A stretch of 64,000 nucleotides of DNA from Clostridia bacterium (GTDB lineage Bacteria; Bacillota; Clostridia; Lachnospirales; Lachnospiraceae). The first letter of the stretch is position 1. Each line of letters begins with the position of its first letter. The stretch is taken from contig CAJTFE010000018.1 in assembly GCA_910575725.1 (NCBI GenBank), forward strand, positions 21,669-85,668, given 5' to 3'. Below, one piece after another: positions 42,406-49,261 of the stretch. A program made the translations under genes and the position numbers. The notes below the pieces were generated by a model. It worked only from the letters and a program-made list of their open reading frames with translations, was not told the DNA's origin and searched no databases.

Positions 42406-42434
42406 TTGACAAGAACGAAGGAAAACGTCATAGT
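42406..42434 (+). promoter_or_regulatory. Promoter upstream of the flavin-reductase-like gene
   Basis: TTGACA (42406-42411), a 17-base spacer and CATAGT (42429-42434). The expected leader then passes a hairpin and two family A copies before the gene at 42733. Confidence 0.7.
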
Positions 42435-42444
42435 AGAGTTAATC

Positions 42445-42471
42445 ACAGGGTGGGAGATACTTCCACCCTGT
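42445..42471 (+). terminator. Leader hairpin, possible attenuator
   Basis: ACAGGGTGG (42445-42453) and CCACCCTGT (42463-42471) form a perfect nine-bp stem followed by TGTTA. It starts within about 10 bases of the predicted transcription start. Confidence 0.45.
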
Positions 42472-42511
42472 TGTTACGTGAGCAGGTATTGGGTGTTACG
42501 GAACTGGAATC

Positions 42512-42613
42512 AGTAAGCATCAGTCAGTGCACAGATCGATTTACAGACGCAGGAATTGCGGCTGGAAATTGATCTAGAGCAGGGTGTACTGATTGATGCT
42601 TACGGAACTGGAA
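42512..42613 (+). repeat. Hairpin element family A, copy 12
   Basis: Preceded by an isolated tail (about 42495-42508). The arms GTAAGCATCAGTCAGT and ACTGATTGATGCTTAC pair, with a sequence unlike that of other loci. The core uses the variant GTGCACAGATCGATTTACAG. Period to copy 13 is 104 bp. Confidence 0.93.
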
Positions 42614-42615
42614 TC

Positions 42616-42717
42616 AGTAAGCATCAGTCAGTGCACAGATCGATTTACAGACGCAGGAATTGCGGCTGGAAATTGATCTAGAAGAAGGTGTACTGATTGA
42701 TGCTTACGGAACTGGAA
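42616..42717 (+). repeat. Hairpin element family A, copy 13 (upstream of the flavin-reductase-like gene)
   Basis: Arms identical to copy 12, with only a few changes near the right core. The tail ACGGAACTGGAA is followed directly by TGGAG, the ribosome site of the gene at 42733. Confidence 0.93.
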
Positions 42718-42732
42718 TGGAGAAAAAGAGAA

Positions 42733-43203
42733 ATGAGAAGAAAAGACAGGGAAATTTCGGATTTTGACGAGATGATAGAGGTGATAAAAAAGTGCGATGT
42801 CTGCCGTGTGGCCATGCAGGGAGAAGAGTATCCTTATGTGGTGCCGCTGAATTTCGGCATAGAGACGGACGGAATCCAGGTTGTGTTGTATTTTCACGGG
42901 GCTTTAGAGGGAAAGAAGTATGAGCTTCTGGCAAAGAACAATAAGGTCTGCTTTGAGATGGACTGCGGGCATACCCTTTATACGGATATGGAGCAGGGGA
43001 ACTGTACGATGTGCTATGAGAGCGTGATCGGCTTCGGCGTGATGGAGGAGGTGCCGGAGGAGGAGAAACTGGAGGCTTTGGATATTTTGATGGAGCATTA
43101 TCCCGTTCCTGCAGGATTCCGTTATAATGAGGCAGTAGTGCCAAGGACGAGGCTGCTGCGGCTTAGAGTAAAAGAGATGACAGGGAAGAGACGTGGAAAG
43201 TAG
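42733..43203 (+). CDS. Pyridoxamine 5'-phosphate oxidase-like flavoprotein (NimA type)
   Basis: A 156-residue protein of the FMN-binding split-barrel group. The N-terminal MRRKDREISDFDEMIEVI and the following CRVAMQGEEYPYVVPLNFG are the typical opening of the 5-nitroimidazole-resistance/NimA-like family, which probably acts as a flavin-dependent reductase. ATG 42733 is chosen because GGAG lies 10 bases upstream. Two family A hairpins and a separate promoter lie in front. Confidence 0.85.
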   Translation: MRRKDREISDFDEMIEVIKKCDVCRVAMQGEEYPYVVPLNFGIETDGIQVVLYFHGALEGKKYELLAKNNKVCFEMDCGHTLYTDMEQGNCTMCYESVIGFGVMEEVPEEEKLEALDILMEHYPVPAGFRYNEAVVPRTRLLRLRVKEMTGKRRGK

Positions 43204-43408
43204 GAGTGTGCCGGGAGCAATGGATGCAGGCGCAGAAGAAGCCCCTATGCAGGATACAAAATGATTGAATTGTAAGTAGATTCCTTCGCCGCAGGGCGGA
43301 GGATTTTTACCGTGATAAGCCAACTGCCTGCGGCAAAAAAATTTCCGGGGAAACCGAAGAAGTAACATTGCAGGAAGGGACCGCTTATGTTATTGTAGAG
43401 GAAGCGAA
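43204..43408. other. Intergenic region with a possible gene remnant
   Basis: No intact gene. One frame between about 43310 and 43408 reads like protein (ISGETEEVTLQEGTAYVIVEEA) and runs straight into the truncated family A copy at 43409, suggesting that the element replaced or cut the end of a lost gene. Confidence 0.35.
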
Positions 43409-43473
43409 AATGTTTTTGTGGCTGGAAATTGATTTTATACCAGTGTACTTTGAGGGATATTACGGAACTGGAA
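43409..43473 (+). repeat. Hairpin element family A, copy 14 (left half missing)
   Basis: Starts at the tip of the hairpin (ATGTTTTTGTGGCTGG) and is complete from there to the tail. Its right arm GTACTTTGAGGGATATTAC has no left partner. Confidence 0.85.
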
Positions 43474-43475
43474 AC

Positions 43476-43579
43476 AGTAATATCCTTCAAAGTGCACAAA
43501 TCGATTTACAGACACGTGTTCTTGTGGCTGGAAATTGATTTTATACCAGTGTACTTTGAAGGATATTACGGAACTGGAA
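43476..43579 (+). repeat. Hairpin element family A, copy 15 (upstream of MBOAT gene)
   Basis: GTAATATCCTTCAAAGT and ACTTTGAAGGATATTAC form an exact 17-bp inverted repeat. The tail is followed by a second GAACTGGAA and then TGGAGG (43592-43597), the ribosome site of the acyltransferase gene. Confidence 0.95.
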
Positions 43580-43603
43580 TGAGAACTGGAATGGAGGATA
43601 CGT

Positions 43604-45067
43604 ATGCTTTTTAATTCCATGGGATTTTTAATATTTTTTCCCATCGTGGTACTAATGTATTTCCTTATGCCGCGCCGGGTCAAGAATCTGTGGCTGCTTG
43701 GGGCGAGCTATTACTTTTACATGTGCTGGAATGCAAGATACGCATTGCTGCTGCTCACGTCAACGGCCATCACTTACTTAAGCGGCCTGCTCATCCAGCG
43801 TGCAAAAGAGAACGCTGCCTGCAAAAAATGGGTGGTGGCGGGAAGCTTTGTGCTGAATCTCAGCATTTTATTTTATTTCAAATACATAAATTTTATGCTG
43901 GATCTCCTGGGACAGCTGTTGAGGGCAGTCCATGTTGAGCTCCAGGTTCCGGCCTTCGATATCCTGCTTCCGGTGGGAATCTCCTTTTACATCTTCCAGG
44001 CCCTAAGCTACACCATGGATGTATACCGGGGAGACATTTATGCGGAGAAGAATTTTTTCCGCTATGCCCTGTTCGTGTCCTTCTTCCCTCAGCTTGTGGC
44101 CGGTCCCATCGAGCGTTCAAAAAATCTATTGCGGCAGCTGTCCGAGCCGAAAAGATTTGATTACTGCCGGGTACGCGAGGGGCTTCTTTTCATGCTCTGG
44201 GGCTTTTTTCTGAAAATGGTGATTGCCGACCGCTGCGCCGTTCTGGTAAATACCGTTTACGGGGATTACGCTTCCTACCGGGGCTTCCAGCTGATTCTGG
44301 CAAATGTGCTGTTTGCCTTCCAGATTTACGGGGATTTTATGGGCTACTCTGTGATTGCAAAGGGAGCGGCCAAGGTTCTGGGTTATGAGCTGATGGAGAA
44401 CTTTTCACAGCCCTATTTTGCCGAAACCATAAAAGATTTCTGGAGAAGATGGCATATTTCCTTAAGCTCCTGGCTTCGGGATTATCTCTACATTCCCCTG
44501 GGAGGAAGCAGAAAGACAAAGGGGCTTAAGTACCGGAACATTCTGATTACCTTTCTGGTCAGCGGCCTCTGGCATGGGGCCAATATTACCTTCGTGTTCT
44601 GGGGAGCTCTTCACGGATTGTACCAGATCGCCGGGGAGCTTTTGGAGCCTGCGGCCAGCGGCATTTGCCGAAGCCTCCATGTGAATACCGGAACCTTTTC
44701 CTGGAAAGTCTTACGGATTCTGAAAACCTTTTTCCTGGTGGACATTGCCTGGATCTTCTTTCGGGCAGACACTATGGCGGCAGCTTTTCAGATTCTGCGG
44801 CAGTCCTTCGATCTGTCCAATACAGGACTTTTGCTGAACAACGGTCTCTATGAGCTTGGGCTGAATGAGAGAAATATATCCATTCTCCTGCTGGCCTTTC
44901 TCCTGCTGGCTGCTTACAGCATATTGAGGGAGTGCAAAATCAATGTCATGGAGCAGCTTTCCAGGCAGAACGCCCTTTTCCGGTACGCCGTATATTGGAC
45001 AATTGTGGTTTTGATCACATTTTCCCTGGATATCACAGGACAGGAATTTATATACTTTCAGTTTTGA
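43604..45067 (+). CDS. MBOAT-family membrane O-acyltransferase (AlgI/DltB-like)
   Basis: A 487-residue polytopic protein. The MBOAT core is visible: DFWRRWHISLSSWLRDYLYIPLGG (about residues 275-298) and the invariant His in SGLWHGAN (about residue 325). Such enzymes move acetyl or other acyl groups across the membrane onto extracellular polymers. The next gene encodes a secreted SGNH-like protein, the usual partner in alginate or cell-wall polymer acetylation. D-Ala transfer is less likely because no dltA/dltC is nearby. Confidence 0.92.
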   Translation: MLFNSMGFLIFFPIVVLMYFLMPRRVKNLWLLGASYYFYMCWNARYALLLLTSTAITYLSGLLIQRAKENAACKKWVVAGSFVLNLSILFYFKYINFMLDLLGQLLRAVHVELQVPAFDILLPVGISFYIFQALSYTMDVYRGDIYAEKNFFRYALFVSFFPQLVAGPIERSKNLLRQLSEPKRFDYCRVREGLLFMLWGFFLKMVIADRCAVLVNTVYGDYASYRGFQLILANVLFAFQIYGDFMGYSVIAKGAAKVLGYELMENFSQPYFAETIKDFWRRWHISLSSWLRDYLYIPLGGSRKTKGLKYRNILITFLVSGLWHGANITFVFWGALHGLYQIAGELLEPAASGICRSLHVNTGTFSWKVLRILKTFFLVDIAWIFFRADTMAAAFQILRQSFDLSNTGLLLNNGLYELGLNERNISILLLAFLLLAAYSILRECKINVMEQLSRQNALFRYAVYWTIVVLITFSLDITGQEFIYFQF

Positions 45068-45145
45068 GCAAGGCTTACATAGATTGAAAATGAAAAATGT
45101 TATAAGCTTTTATGCCTGAGCCAAGGGAAAGGAATGGGTATCATT

Positions 45146-46456
45146 ATGAAACATATCATAAAATTAGCAATAAAGGGCATCTGCGTCATGTTTCCCATGC
45201 TTGCCATCTATGCCTATACATGGTTCAATCCTCTGGGTTATATGGACGAAGAGTCCCCTCATTATCTCTGGAACAAAGAAAAGGTCAATTCGGAAGAAAC
45301 CTGTTATTACGACACCATTATTCTGGGAGATTCCATGGCAAATGCGGCCTATATGCCGGAAGTGCTGTCGGATACCGCCATCAATCTGTCCCTGGGCGGA
45401 ATGACGCCGGTTGAAAATTACTATGTCCTTCAGGACTGGCTTACCACCCATAGGGCGCCCAGGGTCTGTTATCTCAGCTTTCAGGACGCTCATATGATTA
45501 TGGAGGACTGCTTTTGGACAAGGACGATGTACTCCCACCGGTTCCGGAGGGAGCAGAATCTGGAGATCCTGCGGACAGCGGAGATTTTCCGGGAGCCTAC
45601 CATAATTACGGATACGTATAAGACGGACTTTGTCTCTTATGAGTTGTTCCTGCCTAACAAATATATTGCATCCATTATGAATTCCGGCTTTAACCAGCGC
45701 TATGAGAAGAACGTGGAAACCCAGAAAAGAGATGAGCTCCACCGGGGGCGCTATGTGGCAAGGGGGGCGGATGAATTTGAAGGAGGCGAAAAGGCAGCTT
45801 TGGAGGAATTCTATGTCAATCCCATCTTTGAGGACTACTATAGAAGGCTGATTGCAATGTGCGTGGAAAATGGCATCCAGGTGCGCATTGTGAAGCTGCC
45901 CCATCCGGAGAATGTGGGCTTTACAGAGGAATACAAGGCCCAGTTCCATGAATTCTACGGCAATCTGCAGAAGGATTATCCCGAAATCACTGTAGACTGG
46001 ATTACCAATTATGACAGGAAATGCTTTGTAGATGCCAATCATCTCAATACCTACGGAGCGCTTAAGCTCAGCAGCGACATCAAAGCGCTTTATCCGGAGG
46101 ATTTCGGCACAGCTCCCTTTACCAAAGGGCAGGCAGAGGCTGTCAATGACTCCATACTCACCGTAAGGAGAGGCGAGCAGCTCATAGACTGGATCTGCGG
46201 AAGAGACTATACCCTCTTTCTGAACGACGGCGCAGGGGTCTATTCCATTTCCGGGCTCAACAACCGGGAGGACGGCCAGGAGGTCTTGGAGCTGGAGAAC
46301 GGGCTGAAGGTCTGGAGGGAATCCGCTGACGCCTGGAGATGGGAGGAGCATGTGCTGGGAGATTTCAGCGTTGTTGTGATAGATAATTATAATCAGAAGG
46401 AAGTCTGTCAAAAATCCTTCTGGAGAGAAAAAGAGACCTGCCGTCTGGCAGAATAA
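45146..46456 (+). CDS. Membrane-anchored SGNH-like protein, MBOAT partner
   Basis: A 436-residue protein with one N-terminal membrane helix and an extracellular domain. The SGNH-type motif is IILGDSMANAA (about residues 58-68; Ser after GD) and the distal Asp-His pair fits DANHLNTYGA near 295. It probably transfers or removes acyl groups on a surface glycan together with the MBOAT protein. ATG 45146 is chosen over ATG 45134, which is too near AAAGGA. A hairpin ends the gene at 46467-46497. Confidence 0.8.
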   Translation: MKHIIKLAIKGICVMFPMLAIYAYTWFNPLGYMDEESPHYLWNKEKVNSEETCYYDTIILGDSMANAAYMPEVLSDTAINLSLGGMTPVENYYVLQDWLTTHRAPRVCYLSFQDAHMIMEDCFWTRTMYSHRFRREQNLEILRTAEIFREPTIITDTYKTDFVSYELFLPNKYIASIMNSGFNQRYEKNVETQKRDELHRGRYVARGADEFEGGEKAALEEFYVNPIFEDYYRRLIAMCVENGIQVRIVKLPHPENVGFTEEYKAQFHEFYGNLQKDYPEITVDWITNYDRKCFVDANHLNTYGALKLSSDIKALYPEDFGTAPFTKGQAEAVNDSILTVRRGEQLIDWICGRDYTLFLNDGAGVYSISGLNNREDGQEVLELENGLKVWRESADAWRWEEHVLGDFSVVVIDNYNQKEVCQKSFWREKETCRLAE

Positions 46457-46466
46457 AAAGCAGACT

Positions 46467-46497
46467 CAATGGGCGTCTGGTGCAAGGACGCCCATTG
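46467..46497 (+). terminator. Hairpin between the SGNH gene and the next regulator
   Basis: CAATGGGCGTC (46467-46477) and GACGCCCATTG (46487-46497) form an exact 11-bp stem. It is followed by GGCGGAACCGGAATGG, similar to the family A tail, so it may be a reduced family A element rather than a terminator. Confidence 0.5.
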
Positions 46498-46524
46498 GGC
46501 GGAACCGGAATGGAAAGGGGAGCT

Positions 46525-47196
46525 ATGGCAAAAATACTTCTGGTAGAGGATGACAAAAACATCGTGGAAAATTTAAGCGCCGTTCTGGGGGCAGAAGGCT
46601 TTCAGGTAAAGACAGCTTCCGGCCAGAAGGAGGCTCTGGAGGCGGTGGAGCAGGAGAGCTTTGACCTTCTGCTTCTGGACGTGTCCTTAAAAGACGGCAA
46701 CGGCTTTGCAGTCTGTTCCGCTGTGAAGGGAAAGGGAGATCTGCCTGTGATCTTTCTGACCGCCTCGGGGGATGAGTACAGCGTAGTGACCGGACTGGAG
46801 CTTGGGGCAGAGGATTACATCAGCAAGCCCTTCCGCCCAAGAGAGCTGGTGTCACGGATACGAAGTGTTCTGCGCCGGTGCGGAAAGACCCAGGCAGTGC
46901 TGGAGATAGGGGATCTGCGGGTGGACACGGTGCGGGCCCTGGTGACAAAGGGAGGACAGGAGTGCTTCCTCTCTGCGCTGGAATACCGTCTTTTGCTGTT
47001 TTTCCTCAACCACAAGGGCATGATCCTTACCAGAAACCAGCTCCTGGAAGAAATATGGGATGCGGCAGGGGAATTTGTGAATGACAATACCCTTACGGTC
47101 TACATCAAGCGTCTGAGGGAAAAGATAGAGACCGATCCCCAGAATCCGCAGATTATCCGCACGGTACGGGGGATGGGGTATAAGCTTGGGGATTAA
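46525..47196 (+). CDS. OmpR-family response regulator
   Basis: A 223-residue regulator with phospho-Asp in LLLDVSLKDGNG (about D51), SKPF near 100, and a winged helix at the end (EYRLLLFFLNHKG...TVRGMGYKLGD). ATG 46525 follows AAAGGGGAG. Its kinase follows after 51 bases, then an ABC exporter, repeating the layout at 23.5 kb. Confidence 0.93.
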   Translation: MAKILLVEDDKNIVENLSAVLGAEGFQVKTASGQKEALEAVEQESFDLLLLDVSLKDGNGFAVCSAVKGKGDLPVIFLTASGDEYSVVTGLELGAEDYISKPFRPRELVSRIRSVLRRCGKTQAVLEIGDLRVDTVRALVTKGGQECFLSALEYRLLLFFLNHKGMILTRNQLLEEIWDAAGEFVNDNTLTVYIKRLREKIETDPQNPQIIRTVRGMGYKLGD

Positions 47197-47247
47197 AAAA
47201 ACAGCAGCACAGTCATGGGGCTGCGGAACAGGAGCAGGTATTTTGCT

Positions 47248-48261
47248 ATGAGCCTTTTTCGGAATCAGGAAATCAGAAACCAGATGGCGGTTTCGCTGTT
47301 CATTCTTATCATTGCAGGAAGCATAGATTTTTTCTTTTTTCCCGGCAGCCGCTCCGGTATAGCCTATACCTTTTTGTGCTGTCTGGCTATGGGCCTTAGC
47401 TGGCTTATCTTTACAAAAAAGCGTTATAGGAATCTGAAAAAGCTGGCTGTGGATGCAGACCGGATGCTTCACGGAGAGCGCAATCTGAATTTTACAAACT
47501 ACCAGGAGGGGGAGCTTGCCATCCTGGCCAATGAGGTGGAGAAGCTTCTTTGGCGCCTGACGGAGCAGTCGGATAAGCTGCAAAGGGAGAAACGCTATCT
47601 CAGTGATTCCCTGGCGGATATTTCCCACCAGCTTCGCACGCCGCTTACGTCTCTGCATCTTCTTCTGACCCGGCTTCAGGAGGCCAGGGACGAGGGCGAG
47701 AAGCGCCGCCTGGCTTATGAGGGGGCCAAGCTTTTAGAAAGGGTGGACTGGCTGGTGGACGCCCTTCTTAAGATTTCGAAGATTGACGCAGGGACTGCTG
47801 TGTTTGCAAAGGAGAGAGTGGATGCAGAAGCTCTGGTTGAGAAGGCTCTGAACCCTCTGGGAATCCCTATGGAGCTGCGTGAACAGAGGGCCCTCCGGGA
47901 GGTGGAGGCCGGCGCAGGCTTTAGGGGGGACGCGGCCTGGACGGTGGAGGCCCTGGGAAATATTTTGAAAAATTGTATGGAGCATACGGGACAGGGGGGC
48001 ACCCTGTGGATCCGCGTATTGGAAAATCATCTGTACACGGAGTTTCAGATTGAGGACAATGGAGAGGGGATTGATCCGGAGGATCTGCCGCATCTCTTTG
48101 AGCGTTTTTACAAGGGGAAGAATGCGTCTGATTCCAGCGTCGGTATCGGGCTGGCGCTTTCAAGAATGATCGTCTGCGCCCAGAACGGAACTTTGAAGGC
48201 GGAGAACCGGGATGAGGGAGGCGCGCGGTTTACGATGCGGTTTTATAAAGGGGTAGTGTAG
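47248..48261 (+). CDS. Sensor histidine kinase
   Basis: A 337-residue kinase with two N-terminal helices (about residues 12-30 and 33-53) and a minimal outer loop, then a HAMP-like region. The His box is LADISHQLRTPLTSLHLLL near residue 128 and the ATPase motifs are ALGNILKNCMEHT and GEGIDPEDL. The start is uncertain: ATG 47215 lacks a ribosome site, while ATG 47248 has AGGAG 13 bases before it. A family B hairpin begins 10 bases after the stop. Confidence 0.9.
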   Translation: MSLFRNQEIRNQMAVSLFILIIAGSIDFFFFPGSRSGIAYTFLCCLAMGLSWLIFTKKRYRNLKKLAVDADRMLHGERNLNFTNYQEGELAILANEVEKLLWRLTEQSDKLQREKRYLSDSLADISHQLRTPLTSLHLLLTRLQEARDEGEKRRLAYEGAKLLERVDWLVDALLKISKIDAGTAVFAKERVDAEALVEKALNPLGIPMELREQRALREVEAGAGFRGDAAWTVEALGNILKNCMEHTGQGGTLWIRVLENHLYTEFQIEDNGEGIDPEDLPHLFERFYKGKNASDSSVGIGLALSRMIVCAQNGTLKAENRDEGGARFTMRFYKGVV

Positions 48262-48270
48262 GGGGGACGC

Positions 48271-48456
48271 AAAATAATCCGGCAGGCATTTCCATATCCT
48301 GTGTTCGGACGATTCGCGTACAGTCTGTCTGCTAGGATCAGACATTGTTTGGTTTTTGAAGTGGGGATGGGCTTGTGGGGAATGTCTGTTCCTATCAGAC
48401 AGACTGTGCGCGAATAGCCGGACACTGGATATTGGAAATGCCTGCCGGATTATTTT
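48271..48456. repeat. Large hairpin family B, copy 2
   Basis: A 186-bp imperfect palindrome. The arm AAAATAATCCGGCAGGCATT pairs with AATGCCTGCCGGATTATTTT, continuing through TTCCATATCC / GGATATTGGAA. Inner parts pair through CAGTCTGTCTG with CAGACAGACTG and CAGACATT with AATGTCTG. The core GTGTTCGGACG and TTCGCGTACA is shared with copy 1; the outer arms are unrelated to those of copy 1 yet equally complementary. Confidence 0.92.
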
Positions 48457-48577
48457 GCTGTGTGTTGTTAAAAGGGAGTGTAAAGTGACGTTTTTGTTAT
48501 ATGGGTGTCACTGGAATGTCATTGTGGGAGGTTATACTTCAAAATAGAAGTTGATTTTGATAAAGGAGTGGATGGTT

Positions 48578-49261
48578 ATGGAGTTGTTGAAGGTGGAGCA
48601 TCTTTCTAAGGTGTATGGGAAGGGTGAGAATGAGGTGAAGGCGCTGGATGATGTGTCTTTTTTGGTGCAGCAGGGGGAGTTTGTAGCTATTATCGGGCCT
48701 TCGGGGTCGGGGAAGTCTACGCTGCTCCATATTTTGGGTGGGGTGGATCGGCCGACCTCGGGGCATGTGTATCTGGATGGGAAGGATATTTATAGTCAGA
48801 ATGAGGAGCAGCTGGCGATTTTCCGGCGCAGGGAGATTGGGCTGATTTATCAGTTTTATAATTTGATTCCGGTGCTGGATGTGGAGGAGAATATGACGCT
48901 GCCTGTGCTGATGGACGGGCGGGAGGTGAATGAGGAGCGGCTTTTAGAGCTTCTTCATGTGCTGGGGTTGGAGGGACGGAAACGGCATCTTCCCAATCAG
49001 CTTTCCGGTGGACAGCAGCAGAGGGTGTCTATCGGGCGGGCGCTTATGAATGCGCCGGCGATTGTGCTGGCGGATGAGCCGACCGGGAATCTGGATTCGA
49101 AGAATAGTCAGGAGATTATGGAGCTTTTGAAGCTTTCTAATCAGAAGTATGGGCAGACGCTTCTTGTGATTACTCATGATGAAAGCCTGGCGCTGCAGGC
49201 GGATCGGATCATTTCTATTGAGGATGGGAAGATTGCCAGAGATGAGGTGATCCGCAGATGA
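48578..49261 (+). CDS. ABC transporter ATP-binding protein (MacB/LolD type)
   Basis: A 227-residue ATPase: Walker A GPSGSGKST near residue 41, IYQFYNL near 92, signature LSGGQQQR near 142, Walker [13 protein letters not shown] near 163. ATG 48578 is chosen from three nearby starts because AAAGGAG (48562-48568) is nine bases before it. It overlaps the permease gene by four bases. Confidence 0.92.
   Translation: MELLKVEHLSKVYGKGENEVKALDDVSFLVQQGEFVAIIGPSGSGKSTLLHILGGVDRPTSGHVYLDGKDIYSQNEEQLAIFRRREIGLIYQFYNLIPVLDVEENMTLPVLMDGREVNEERLLELLHVLGLEGRKRHLPNQLSGGQQQRVSIGRALMNAPAIVLADEPTGNLDSKNSQEIMELLKLSNQKYGQTLLVITHDESLALQADRIISIEDGKIARDEVIRR

Noticed and set aside
541..43579. Family A as ordinary MITE transposons
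   Set aside because: No consistent target-site duplications were seen, orientation is always sense to the next gene, and arms vary in a compensatory way, unlike recently moved MITEs. An ancient mobile origin is still possible.
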